Shown piece by piece: positions 1-8,224 of a DNA stretch of 64,000 nucleotides; position 1 is the first letter of the stretch, and each line of letters starts with the position of its first letter. Below the pieces are notes generated by a model. The model made no database searches. It saw only the letters and a program-made list of their open reading frames with translations, and was not told where the DNA came from. Source of the stretch: Acidobacteriota bacterium (GTDB lineage Bacteria > Acidobacteriota > Thermoanaerobaculia > Multivoradales > JBCCEF01); NCBI GenBank assembly GCA_039028635.1, contig JBCCHV010000013.1, positions 47,974-111,973 on the forward strand. Direction: 5' to 3'. Made by a program: the position numbers and the translations under genes.

Positions 1-1247
1 GGGATCGCCCTCGTATCCTCCGCCATGCCGAGGCTGGAAGCGGCCTTGGCCCGCGTCCGCGGCGAGTCGTCGTCGAGGGCCGAGACGAGGGCGTTGGTGA
101 CTCGTTGGTCGATGGCCGAATCGTCGACCGTCGTCTCGACCTTGGTTTCGACCGTCGTCGCCCGCGAGGGACTCTCTTCTTGAGCCCCGACCCGCGGCTG
201 CAGGGCCGCCAAGGGTAGCGCCAGGCAGAGCAGAGCGAGCACGCCAAGAAGACCGCGTCGTGGCGATTGATTGCGATCGACCCGCGGGTCGAGGATGGCG
301 AGCAGGCGACCTTCGAGCTCGCTCGGTCGCGCCATCGCCACCAGCGCCCAACTCGGGGTCAGGCGACTGCGCACGGCGCGGGCGATGTCCAGCAGATGGC
401 GGGCGTAGTCGGATCCCGCGGTGCCGGCGGTCAGGACGAGGTCGTCGCAGGCGTGCTCGCGCTCGGTCTGCAGCCGGCGTAGGGCGACCCAGGCGAGCGG
501 GTTGGGCCAGTGGAGCGCCGTCACCAGCCGGGCCAGGAGCAGCCACTGACAGTCGCGTCGCTTGATGTGGGCGAGCTCGTGAAGGAGCACGACGCGCCGA
601 CGGTCGTCGCTCCAGTCTCGAGAGCTCGTCGGGAGCAGCACCGTCGATTGTCGCAGGCTCCAGGCCATCGGCATGGTGATTCGCGGGTGCTCGACCACCT
701 GGACTCGGGTGCCGAGGTCGAGGCGTCGGCAGAGGGCGTCGACCTCGGCCAGGCGCGCCTCGTCCCGCAGCGGCGCTGCCGTGCGCACCAGTCGTTGGGC
801 GGCGAGGGACGAGAGCAGCAGCCTCAGCAACAGCAGGCTGCTGCCGAGGAGCCAGATCAACGGCAGGGCGCGGCGCAGATCGAAGCGGCTCGCGAGGGTT
901 GAGGATCGGGTCGGCGAGTCGGCCACCGGTGCCGGGGTGGTGGGCACGACCGTCGCCGCCGGGACGCCCGTGGGCGTGGCGATCGGCGTCGGAGCTGCGT
1001 CGGCCGGGCCGGCGGGCGCCGCGGTCGGGATCAGGACCGGCAGCTCCCAGCTCGGCAGGACCAGGGAGAGCAGCGGCAGGGTCAGCACGGCCACCAGGGC
1101 GGTCGTCCAGAGGCGATGGCGGGCCGCCGCTGAGGCGCGCCGGAGGGCCAGCGAAAGGACCCAGGCGAGGAGCAGAAGAAGGGTTGCCTTCAGCCCATAG
1201 TCGAGCGCCGTCGCCAGGCTGAGTGAGCTCGCGAGAAGGTCGATCAT
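1..1247 (-). CDS. M56 (BlaR1/MecR1-type) sensor metallopeptidase with HEAT-like C-terminus, partial
   Basis: This is a membrane zinc protease of the BlaR1 kind, which in known systems senses a signal and leads to cleavage of the partner repressor. I translated it directly: several N-terminal hydrophobic helices, then HELAHIKRRD with the zinc-binding HExxH at residues 223-227, then EREHACDDLVL, the usual downstream M56 motif. A further membrane helix follows. The visible C-terminus resembles a HEAT repeat (VTNALVSALDDDSPRTRAKA) instead of a penicillin-binding domain, so beta-lactam sensing is not implied. The ATG at 1247 overlaps the blaI stop in an ATGA, indicating translational coupling. The gene runs off the left edge with 415 codons visible, so its C-terminal length is unknown. 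The family call is secure; the sensed signal is not. Confidence 0.88.
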   Translation of the reverse strand, partial: MIDLLASSLSLATALDYGLKATLLLLLAWVLSLALRRASAAARHRLWTTALVAVLTLPLLSLVLPSWELPVLIPTAAPAGPADAAPTPIATPTGVPAATVVPTTPAPVADSPTRSSTLASRFDLRRALPLIWLLGSSLLLLRLLLSSLAAQRLVRTAAPLRDEARLAEVDALCRRLDLGTRVQVVEHPRITMPMAWSLRQSTVLLPTSSRDWSDDRRRVVLLHELAHIKRRDCQWLLLARLVTALHWPNPLAWVALRRLQTEREHACDDLVLTAGTAGSDYARHLLDIARAVRSRLTPSWALVAMARPSELEGRLLAILDPRVDRNQSPRRGLLGVLALLCLALPLAALQPRVGAQEESPSRATTVETKVETTVDDSAIDQRVTNALVSALDDDSPRTRAKAASSLGMAEDTRAI

Positions 1248-1639
1248 GGCTGCTCCTCACGCTCGCGGGCGGCCTGGATCAGTCCCTCGAGTCGGTCGAG
1301 CTCGGCATCCGAAAGGTGCGGTGCCGAGTCGTCGAGGAGGGCGGCCATCGCCTTTTCCGGGGAACCGTCGAAGAAGGTGGTCACCAGGCGCTTCAAGGCC
1401 GATTTCTTGGCTCGCTCCTTGGTCACCGTGGGCTGATAGAGGTAGCGCGGGCCGTCCTGCCAGTGGCGGACGTGCCCCTTGTCGACCAGGATTCTCAAGT
1501 GGGTGCGCACCGCCGAATCGCTCGGGGCGTCGGCCATGGCACCACGGATCTCGGCGGCGGTCGCCTGGCCGCGCTGGAAAAGCACGTCCATGATCTGGCG
1601 TTCCCTTCGACTCAGTTGATGCTCTAGTGGTTCGGCCAT
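1244..1639 (-). CDS. blaI: BlaI/MecI-family transcriptional repressor
   Basis: This is a 131-residue winged-helix repressor. It begins with the family signature LSRRERQIMDVLFQRG and continues with a DNA-binding region (AAEIRGAMADAPSDSAVRTHLRILVDKGHV) and a C-terminal dimerisation helix, the normal length and layout for BlaI/MecI. Homologues bind as dimers to palindromic operators and are inactivated when the partner M56 protease is triggered. The protease gene follows immediately with a 4-bp overlap. A strong palindrome lies 19 bp upstream of the start codon and is the likely autoregulatory site. The targets beyond its own operon cannot be seen here. The symbol is given by family; function in antibiotic resistance is not shown. 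Confidence 0.9.
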   Translation of the reverse strand: MAEPLEHQLSRRERQIMDVLFQRGQATAAEIRGAMADAPSDSAVRTHLRILVDKGHVRHWQDGPRYLYQPTVTKERAKKSALKRLVTTFFDGSPEKAMAALLDDSAPHLSDAELDRLEGLIQAAREREEQP

Positions 1640-1657
1640 GTGGGCTCCGGTCTTGGG

Positions 1658-1690
1658 TGTTAAGAAATTCGCACTGCCAATTTTTTAACA
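1658..1690. promoter_or_regulatory. Inverted-repeat operator upstream of blaI
   Basis: TGTTAAGAAATT (1658-1669) and AATTTTTTAACA (1679-1690) form a 12-bp inverted repeat with 11 matching pairs and a 9-bp spacer. It is AT-rich in a GC-rich neighbourhood and lies just upstream of the blaI start codon at 1639. The position and dimer-like symmetry fit autoregulation by BlaI. It could also include the promoter core. No binding evidence exists here. Confidence 0.65.
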
Positions 1691-1725
1691 TCTCGCTGCC
1701 GGCGCTGTCAACCGAGGTTCCCTTT

Positions 1726-3219
1726 CTAAGGCAGGACGGTCGACCAGGCGCCGGTACTGCCGGACTCGAAGCCGTCGCCGAAGATCTCGCTGCAGTCGCC
1801 GGGACCGCAAACCTCGAAGGCGCCGAGGTCGAGGGGATCATCCACCGGCCGAGGAGTGCTGCCCTGGTGCTTGCGGTAGTGGCGCACCGGCAGGTGATCC
1901 GGCATCACGGCGGCCGGCAGGGCGGCGCCGGCATCCTCGCTGCCGGACCCCGACAGGAGGCCGAAGTCCTGACTGCCGAGGTCAAGGAAGCCGGGATCAC
2001 TGCCGGTGATTCCGGTGTTGTCGTCGATCACGACGCCACCGCCGGAGCTGTGGTTTTCGACGAAGCCCGGTTTGGTCCAGTTGCGGCTCAGGGAGAGGGT
2101 GCCGTCGCCGTTGAGCATTGCCAGACGCGAGCCGGTGGCGGTGGTGAAGAGGATGTTCTGGCGCACGTCGGCGTTCTCCGCCGCCGACGACAAACGCAGC
2201 AGCGTGGTGTTGCCGCTGCGGGTCGAGACCACCGTGTTGTGGAAGAAGTAGAGGTCGCCCTGCCGGTAGTTGGCGAGCGTGCCGCTGTCACCACCGTAGT
2301 GGACGACCTGGCTGTTGCCGGCACCGTCGGGCTCGATCAGCACGTTGCCGTAGACGAAAGTCTCCCGATACCTCGGATCGTTGATCAGGGTGCTGCTGCC
2401 GGACTCCACCAGGTCGAGCTGTCGATTGCCGCCCTCGATCCAGTTGTAGCGCACCACCAAACCGGCCGAGCGGTCCTTCAGGTTGTTGCCGCCGGCGCCG
2501 CTGCGCAGCGGCCCGAAGCGATTCTCCTGGTAGGTGATGCCGAGGGCTTCGGTGTAGCTGTTGTGCTCGAAGATGCTGCCCACGATGCCGTTGTCGTAGA
2601 GGTGGTTCCCTGTGATCAGCACGTTTTGGGTCTGGCCGCCGAAGGCGCCGATGAACAGTCCGTTGCCCGAGTCGTGGAGCACACAGTCTCGGATCGTCAA
2701 GTGCTCGGCTTTTTCGACGTAAATGGCCGCCGCATTGCTCGAGTAGGTCTGGCTCGAGCCGCCGTCGTCGGTGAAGGTAAAGGGCGGTCGGCCGGAGCGA
2801 ATCTCCAGGCCCTCGATCACCAGGTGCCCGGGCAGCCCGTCCGGCGGCGTGTTCGAGCCGCCGATCTTGATCACGCCGCGAACCTCGTTCCAGAAGTTGA
2901 GGCCGCTCGCCGTCACCGCGCCGTTGCCATCGATCACCGGTTGTTCGCCGTTGGGGCCGGGCAGCCCGCGAATCACGATCGGCTGGGTCGCGGTGCCGCG
3001 GCGGTTGATCACCCATTTCTCGGCGTAGGGCGTCGCGCGCCAGTGAATCAACACGCGATCACCGGCTTGGAGAGTCGCCCAGGGGACCTCGCCGATGGAG
3101 GTCGCCGCCTGCCCCGGACCGACGTGGTAGTCGGTGGCCGAGGCGGCGACGGAGAGAAAGCAGCCAATGACCGCGGTGACGAGAGTGCGGCGCAGCGGCC
3201 GGAGCGTGATCAAATCCAC
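1726..3219 (-). CDS. Secreted right-handed parallel beta-helix protein with FESG C-terminal tail
   Basis: This is a 497-residue exported protein. The N-terminus has basic residues then a hydrophobic stretch (VTAVIGCFLSVAASA), a Sec signal peptide. The mature part carries the repeated short beta-strand pattern of pectate-lyase-like beta-helix proteins (VIEGLEIRSG, LTIRDCVLHDSGNGLFIG, VLITGNHLYDNGI, VRYNWIEGG). No catalytic set could be assigned, so whether it is a polysaccharide lyase, hydrolase or binding protein is open. The last residues read IFGDGFESGSTGAWSTVLP, closely matching the tail of the beta-helix protein at 4037-6046. The start is a GTG at 3219 behind a GAGAGGA ribosome site. It follows the DinB gene by 15 bp on the same strand, probably as one transcript. 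Confidence 0.82.
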   Translation of the reverse strand: MDLITLRPLRRTLVTAVIGCFLSVAASATDYHVGPGQAATSIGEVPWATLQAGDRVLIHWRATPYAEKWVINRRGTATQPIVIRGLPGPNGEQPVIDGNGAVTASGLNFWNEVRGVIKIGGSNTPPDGLPGHLVIEGLEIRSGRPPFTFTDDGGSSQTYSSNAAAIYVEKAEHLTIRDCVLHDSGNGLFIGAFGGQTQNVLITGNHLYDNGIVGSIFEHNSYTEALGITYQENRFGPLRSGAGGNNLKDRSAGLVVRYNWIEGGNRQLDLVESGSSTLINDPRYRETFVYGNVLIEPDGAGNSQVVHYGGDSGTLANYRQGDLYFFHNTVVSTRSGNTTLLRLSSAAENADVRQNILFTTATGSRLAMLNGDGTLSLSRNWTKPGFVENHSSGGGVVIDDNTGITGSDPGFLDLGSQDFGLLSGSGSEDAGAALPAAVMPDHLPVRHYRKHQGSTPRPVDDPLDLGAFEVCGPGDCSEIFGDGFESGSTGAWSTVLP

Positions 3220-3234
3220 TGCCGTCCTCTCGGA

Positions 3235-3798
3235 TCAGTTCTGGGGTTGGCTCCAGGGCGGCACGATGCCCATCGAGCGGGTGTAGGCGATCGCCTGACC
3301 GAGGTGCTCGTGGGCGTGGCCGAGGAGCACCATGTAGTAGGCCCGCTTGGGCTGCGGCGCCCCGAAGAGCTGGACCTCCGTGTCGAGGTCTTCGAGGGAA
3401 GCGAGGGCCTGGGTGACGTAGGCGAAGGACTCCTCGAGCTTTGCGATGACCTCTTTCTTGGTGGTGATGTCCTTCTCCAACTGCTGCAGGGTGGCGTACG
3501 GATTGTCGCCCATCTCGAGGCCTTCCGGCGGCGTCGCGCCGAGCGAAACCGGCAGCAGGAGGTTGGCGCCGACGATGTGCATGTAGACCTCGCTGACGGT
3601 GCGCACCTCGACGTTCGGGCGCCAGCCGAACATGTCTTCCGGGGTGGCTTCGGCCAGGGCGACGATCTTCTTGGCCGTCGCTTCGAGGTTGGCGTTGACG
3701 GACGCCTTGAGGGCCTCGTCGCCGCCTTCGGCGAAGGCGCTCGGCGCCAGAGCGAGGATTAGCATGAGGGTGACCGGTACGAGCTTGCGGTATTTCAT
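3235..3798 (-). CDS. Exported DinB-superfamily protein
   Basis: This 187-residue protein has a clear Sec signal peptide (LVPVTLMLILALAPSAFA) followed by a four-helix DinB-like domain. Candidate metal-binding histidines sit in VSEVYMHIVGAN near the middle and in LGHAHEHLGQAIAYTRSMG near the end, the two positions expected for DinB/YfiT folds. Members are often thiol-dependent or hydrolytic metalloenzymes, mostly cytoplasmic, so the export signal is a little unusual, although such exported forms occur in Acidobacteriota-like genomes. GGAG precedes the ATG. It is the first gene of a likely two-gene unit with the beta-helix gene. The substrate is unknown. Confidence 0.8.
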   Translation of the reverse strand: MKYRKLVPVTLMLILALAPSAFAEGGDEALKASVNANLEATAKKIVALAEATPEDMFGWRPNVEVRTVSEVYMHIVGANLLLPVSLGATPPEGLEMGDNPYATLQQLEKDITTKKEVIAKLEESFAYVTQALASLEDLDTEVQLFGAPQPKRAYYMVLLGHAHEHLGQAIAYTRSMGIVPPWSQPQN

Positions 3799-4036
3799 CA
3801 GTTCGGCTCCGTGGCTGTCTGGGTCCGGGGCTTGAAACCTTGGTGGGGCCGACCGGCGGGCGGTCGGGCAGTTTGGAGTCTATCGCGCTGCCCTCGGACC
3901 GCTCGCCGCGACCTCGCTGCTCGGCTCGGCTCGGGTGAAGGTCTGCCTCGGCCCGAGTTTCGTATTCTTGGATGCCGAGGGGTCGCCGCCGGGTGCTCGT
4001 CGCGGGTGTCCCGGGAGCAGAGCCCGGCGAAAAACC

Positions 4037-6046
4037 ATGGTCGAGTCCACGAGAGTCTTCGGAAGCCGGCGTTCGATGCGATGGGCCGCGGCTGTCGCCA
4101 CGATCCTGCTGACCTCGGTCCTGGCCGTCGCGGTCTGCGGCGAGCCCGATCGCGGCCCTCGCGCGGCGGCCGCCGCCGGGCAGCAGCAAGCCTCGGCGGA
4201 AAATCTCGTGCAGCGCTTCCCGGCGCCGCCGAACGCCCGGCCGAGCCAGCGATTCTCGCTGCGGGTCGAGGGGCAGCCGGTGTTCGTGGAAGAAGATCGG
4301 CGGGTCAGCTTCGCGCACTTCGCCTTCGCCGGCGAGGTGGTCGTCGAGGTCGAGCTCGACGAGCCCTTCGAGAGCTTCACCCTCAGCCCGGCGCGATCCG
4401 AGATCTCGGCGCAGATGGAAGGCCGCCTCCTGACCTTCACCCTGCGCCGTCCCCAGCGCTTGGTGCTGCACGAGGTAAACGGCGAGGAAGCGGACTTCAT
4501 CCTCGAGGAACGACTGCTGATCTTCGCCGATCCGATTCCGGAGCCTGCCGAGCAGGTGGCACCTCCGCCCTGGCGACGGTCCAGCGAGCTCGCCATCGAC
4601 GACGGTGGCGAGGTCGACGTCACGGCGGCGATTCAGAACGCCCTCGACGCGCTGTCGCAGGCCGGCGGCGGCACGCTGGTGATGGCGCCGGGTCTCTATC
4701 GCGTGCAGTCGCTGTTCCTGCGCGACGACGTCGCCCTTTACCTCGAAGGCGGAGCGCGCCTGCAGGCTTCCGACGAACCGTCCGAAGAGGACGCCATGAT
4801 CAAGTTCTTCGGGGTCGACAACGCCCACCTCCTGGGGCCCGGGTCGGTGGATGCCAATGGCGTTTTCCTGCGCTATCAGCGCGGCAAGTCCTGGTCCATC
4901 GTGCGTGCCGACAACGCTTCCAACAGCAGCCTCGACACGGTGACCTTGCTCGACCCGAGCGCCTTTGCGGTGTGGATTCGTGACTCCGAGCGGTGGCGCA
5001 TGACGCAGACCAAGCAGATCGACTTCGCCAACCGCGACCTGGAGAGCAACGGCGGCGAGGACGGGATCGATCCGGACGCCTCGCGCCACGTGTTGATCGA
5101 GCAGTGCTTCGTCTATGCCGGCGACGACGCCACCGCGATCAAGGCGATCAGCCCCCGCTGGCCGGTGATCGAGGACATCACCCTGCGCTCGAACGTGATC
5201 TTCAACGCCGCCTTGGGCTCTGGCCTCGGCATCGGCAGCCAGCTCGAACGCAGCCATCTGCGGCAAATCACCTTCGAGAACAACGATGTGGTGGCGGCGC
5301 GCTTTCCGCTCGACGTCAGCATGCGTCAGGCAACCTCCGGAGAAGATGACGACCCACTGCTCGAGGAGGTCTGGTTCCGCGGCAACCGTTTCGGCAAAAG
5401 CCGGGGCTCGGCGGTGTTTCGCGCCCAGGTGGCGAGGCGGGGAATCTTTCGCGACTTCGTGTTCGAGAACCTCGCCTTCGCGCCCAACCAGGATGGCAAC
5501 GGTCCCCGGCTGCTGAGCTTCGACCAAGGCGCGATCACCGGCTGGACCTTCGATGGCGTCGAGCTGGCCTCGGGTCTGGTCGATGGGGTCGGTGACTTCG
5601 AAGAGCTCGGCTCAGGGGTCAGTGGCCTGAGCTTCGCGGACAGCGATCCAGTGGTGGTCGAGGTGCGGGCGTCGGAGGTCGCCTTCACGGAGCGGGACGG
5701 CGGCGCGCGAGGTTTTCGCGTGCGCCGCAGCGCTGACCCCTCCGGCCCGCTCACGGTGCCCTTCGCCCTGCGAGGTACGGCTCGAGAGGGTGACGACTTC
5801 GAGCCCCTCGGCCGGGCGGTGACCTTCCCTTCGGGGGAGAGCGAGGTGTTGATCGTCGTTCGGCCGCGGCGCGACGGGCTCGTCGAAGGCGGGGAAACGC
5901 TTCTTCTCACGCTGCACAACGACCACGGGACGGGCTTCATGGTGGGGCCCGAGTCGCAGGCCCAGATCCTGCTGGTCGATGCCGACCTGTTCGTCGACGG
6001 TTTCGAGTCCGGCGATACCAGCGCCTGGAGCGACGAGCAGTTCTGA
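4037..6046 (+). CDS. Secreted GH28-like beta-helix protein with Calx-beta-like domain and FESG tail
   Basis: This 669-residue protein begins with a signal peptide (MRWAAAVATILLTSVLAVAV after a short basic lead). An N-terminal beta-sandwich is followed by a polygalacturonase-type helix that opens with DVTAAIQNALDALSQAGGGT. GH28-like acidic motifs are present: GGEDGIDPDASRHVLIE and YAGDDATAIK. However, the place where GH28 enzymes carry GHG reads GLGIGS, and no RIK motif is visible, so classic galacturonase activity is doubtful; a GH49-like or non-catalytic role is possible. A Calx-beta-like segment (AREGDDFEPLGRAVTFPSGE, then VEGGETLLLTLHN) precedes the tail FVDGFESGDTSAWSDEQF. I chose the ATG at 4037; 4076 is an alternative. 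It is divergent from the DinB operon. Confidence 0.78.
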   Translation: MVESTRVFGSRRSMRWAAAVATILLTSVLAVAVCGEPDRGPRAAAAAGQQQASAENLVQRFPAPPNARPSQRFSLRVEGQPVFVEEDRRVSFAHFAFAGEVVVEVELDEPFESFTLSPARSEISAQMEGRLLTFTLRRPQRLVLHEVNGEEADFILEERLLIFADPIPEPAEQVAPPPWRRSSELAIDDGGEVDVTAAIQNALDALSQAGGGTLVMAPGLYRVQSLFLRDDVALYLEGGARLQASDEPSEEDAMIKFFGVDNAHLLGPGSVDANGVFLRYQRGKSWSIVRADNASNSSLDTVTLLDPSAFAVWIRDSERWRMTQTKQIDFANRDLESNGGEDGIDPDASRHVLIEQCFVYAGDDATAIKAISPRWPVIEDITLRSNVIFNAALGSGLGIGSQLERSHLRQITFENNDVVAARFPLDVSMRQATSGEDDDPLLEEVWFRGNRFGKSRGSAVFRAQVARRGIFRDFVFENLAFAPNQDGNGPRLLSFDQGAITGWTFDGVELASGLVDGVGDFEELGSGVSGLSFADSDPVVVEVRASEVAFTERDGGARGFRVRRSADPSGPLTVPFALRGTAREGDDFEPLGRAVTFPSGESEVLIVVRPRRDGLVEGGETLLLTLHNDHGTGFMVGPESQAQILLVDADLFVDGFESGDTSAWSDEQF

Positions 6047-6116
6047 GCCGTCGGTCGGCGGCGTCGCTCGGGGTTGGGTAGACTGGGCCGGTACTTGACG
6101 GAGAGCCTCTGGCGCC

Positions 6117-6863
6117 ATGCGAATCGCTGCCCTTTACGACATTCACGGCAACCTGCCGGCCCTCGAAGCGGTGCTGGCCGAGGTACGCCGCGCCGGAGCC
6201 GAGCAGATCGTCTTCGGAGGCGACTTCGTGCCCGGGCCCGATCCGCGCGGCGTGCTCGAGCGGCTCGCATCCCTCGAGGTGCCGTGGCGGGCGATTCAGG
6301 GCAATGGCGAGGCGGCGGTGCTGGCGTCGCGGGCCGGCAGGCCCCTCGATGGTCGCTTGCCGCCGCCGGTCCAGGAGCTGATTCACTGGTCCGCAGCCGA
6401 GCTGACGGCGGACCAAGCGGCGCTTCTGGCGAGCTGGCCGATGACCCTGGAGCTCGCGGCGGCGCCTTTCGGGGAGATCTTGTTTTGCCACGGCACGCCG
6501 CAAGATGAAAATCAGATCTTCACCCGTCGCACCTCCGAAGCGCGGCTGCTGCCGCTGTTCGAGGCGGTGGCGGCACCGTTGGTGGTTTGCGGCCATACCC
6601 ACATGCAGTTCGATCGTCGAATCGGCTCGCACCGGGTGGTGAATGCCGGGAGCGTTGGAATGCCCTTCGGAGCGCCCGGGGCCTACTGGCTGCTCCTCGA
6701 CGGCGAGGTGGCGCTGCAGCGTACCGGGTACGATCTCGCGGCGGCTGCCGCCACCATAGCCGCGACCGCCTATCCGCAGGCCGACGAGTTCTCCCAGTGG
6801 GTGCTCAGTCCGCGACCGGAGGCCGAGGTGTTGACGCAGTTTTCTCAGGTCGAGCTGCGCTGA
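6117..6863 (+). CDS. Calcineurin-like metallophosphoesterase
   Basis: This 248-residue cytoplasmic enzyme has the ordered motifs of the family: DIHGN near residue 8, GGDFVPGPDP near residue 36, GNGE near residue 62, VCGHTHMQFDR and VNAGSVGMPFG. These residues coordinate the two-metal centre of YfcE/MPP-type phosphodiesterases. The GNGE variant replaces the more common GNHD, which is usual in this subgroup. It appears to be a single-gene unit 70 bp after the beta-helix gene and 150 bp before the sigma factor. Its natural substrate cannot be inferred. Confidence 0.88.
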   Translation: MRIAALYDIHGNLPALEAVLAEVRRAGAEQIVFGGDFVPGPDPRGVLERLASLEVPWRAIQGNGEAAVLASRAGRPLDGRLPPPVQELIHWSAAELTADQAALLASWPMTLELAAAPFGEILFCHGTPQDENQIFTRRTSEARLLPLFEAVAAPLVVCGHTHMQFDRRIGSHRVVNAGSVGMPFGAPGAYWLLLDGEVALQRTGYDLAAAAATIAATAYPQADEFSQWVLSPRPEAEVLTQFSQVELR

Positions 6864-7013
6864 CCGGACCTTCTCACCGCCTTTCAGCTACGGCAGCCTA
6901 TGTCCCTGATTTTGCTGCGTTATCCGTCCCCTCTGCTCGTCGCTGCAGGTCGCGGCTGGCTGCGCTGCGCTTCTAAAGGCTCGCCGAGCAAACCGTTGAG
7001 AAGAGCCGGCTGA

Positions 7014-7607
7014 ATGATGACCGGTGCCCTGTCGAGCTCGGGTCAAGTCACGGGCTTGCTGCGTCGCTGGCGCGACGGCGACCAGGAGGCCTTCGACGCT
7101 CTTTTGCCGCTGGTCTACGACCAGCTTCGCAAGCTGGCGGGATCCGCCATGGCACGCTCCCGGCGGGATCATACGCTGCAGCCGACGGCGGTGGTCAACG
7201 AGGCTTATCTCAGGTTGGCGAAGGTCGAGAGTCTCGACACCCGCGACCGCTCCCACTTCTTCGCGGTGGCGGCGCGGGCGATGCGCTTCGTCCTGGTCGA
7301 CCACGCCCGGCGCCTCGGCGCCGGCAAGCGCAGCGCGGGGGGACACCGGGAACCGTTGCCCGACGACCTGCCGCAGAAGATGGAAGACCGCACCGAGATC
7401 CTCGACGTCCACCGTGCCCTCGAGGTGCTCGAAGCAAGTCATCCGCGGGCCGCCAAGCTGGTGGAGCTGCGCTTCTTCGGGGGTCTTTCCGAAGGCGAAG
7501 CGGCCGAGGTCCTGAAGCTATCCCGGGCGACCGTCACTCGCGAATGGCGGTTCGCCCGCCTCTGGCTCAAGGACCGACTGACGGCGTTGGAAGAGAGCGG
7601 ATCGTGA
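7014..7607 (+). CDS. ECF-type RNA polymerase sigma factor (Sig-70_X6/TIGR02999-like)
   Basis: This 197-residue alternative sigma factor begins with VTGLLRRWRDGDQEAFDALL, continues with region 2 (LQPTAVVNEAYLRLAKVESL and FFAVAARAMRFVLVDHAR), and ends with a sigma-4 helix-turn-helix (LSEGEAAEVLKLSRATVTRE). The phrase around VDHARRLGAGKR is typical of the subgroup found with Ser/Thr kinases in Acidobacteriota and Planctomycetota. Its stop overlaps the next gene's GTG in a GTGA, and a kinase gene lies 620 bp downstream, so the three probably form one signalling unit. No classical anti-sigma factor is adjacent. ATGs at 7014 and 7017 are both possible starts. Confidence 0.92.
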   Translation: MMTGALSSSGQVTGLLRRWRDGDQEAFDALLPLVYDQLRKLAGSAMARSRRDHTLQPTAVVNEAYLRLAKVESLDTRDRSHFFAVAARAMRFVLVDHARRLGAGKRSAGGHREPLPDDLPQKMEDRTEILDVHRALEVLEASHPRAAKLVELRFFGGLSEGEAAEVLKLSRATVTREWRFARLWLKDRLTALEESGS

Positions 7608-7990
7608 CCAGCTTCGAGAGACCAAACGTTGCACCGTCGGTTCGTCCGCCGTCCCAGCCGACGCCGATGCCCCTTTCCCTGCTGAGCCTGCTGATCGGCT
7701 CCTTGACCTGGGGGGCGATCGTCGTCGGGTTGGTGGCTGCGGCCTTCCTGGTGATGGCCCTGCTGCGCTATCCCGAGGCTTCTCGCATTCTGGCGATGGT
7801 GTCCGTGGTGTGCTTTTTCGCCACCTCGATCCCCTTCGTCTACGGGTTGTTCACCGCCTTCCGTGGCCGGCGCCAGGGGCCGCTCTGGTCGTCGTGCCTC
7901 GGCCTGGCGGTCAATGCCGGCGGTCTGCTGACTCTGTTCGGCGTGCTGCTGGTGATTCTCAACGACGGCGTTCGGCCTCCGGCCCCTTGA
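7604..7990 (+). CDS. Small integral membrane protein of unknown function
   Basis: This 128-residue protein has a proline-rich N-terminus and three predicted membrane helices (LLSLLIGSLTWGAIVVGLVA, RILAMVSVVCFFATSIPFVY and LAVNAGGLLTLFGVLLVIL). I do not recognise a family. The GTG at 7604 overlaps the sigma factor stop by GTGA, so translation is coupled; the ATG at 7667 is the alternative start. Because it sits between an ECF sigma factor and a membrane-anchored kinase, a role in the same signalling pathway, for example as a membrane anchor or anti-sigma-like partner, is a guess from position only. Confidence 0.62.
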   Translation: MTSFERPNVAPSVRPPSQPTPMPLSLLSLLIGSLTWGAIVVGLVAAAFLVMALLRYPEASRILAMVSVVCFFATSIPFVYGLFTAFRGRRQGPLWSSCLGLAVNAGGLLTLFGVLLVILNDGVRPPAP

Positions 7991-8224
7991 GCTCTTGGTG
8001 AGAATATCGGGTCGCCGAGCCGACCGGCCGCGAATTCCGTGGCCAGCTGCGCTCGGGCCGGTAGGGGAGGGCCCGACGACCCAGAAGGGAGATCGCCCTT
8101 CATTGTTGAGATCGCAGAACCGCCTCGAGATGCGTCATCGGGAAGTGTCGCAGCACTCCGATAGCGGCCTCTCAGGGAGCGCTTCAACGCAGCGCCGTGG
8201 GTATGCGGTTTGGAACAAGACGGT

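Noticed and set aside
830..845. AGCAGGCTGCTG resembling the element ends
   Set aside because: It lies inside the M56 coding sequence with no hairpins or partner end.
1627..3762. 711-codon plus-strand open frame
   Set aside because: Antisense to the beta-helix and DinB genes, whose families and signal peptides are clear.
3059..5527. 822-codon minus-strand open frame
   Set aside because: It lies across the DinB and GH28-like genes, has no family features and is rich in Arg/Gly/Pro, a shadow of GC-rich coding DNA.
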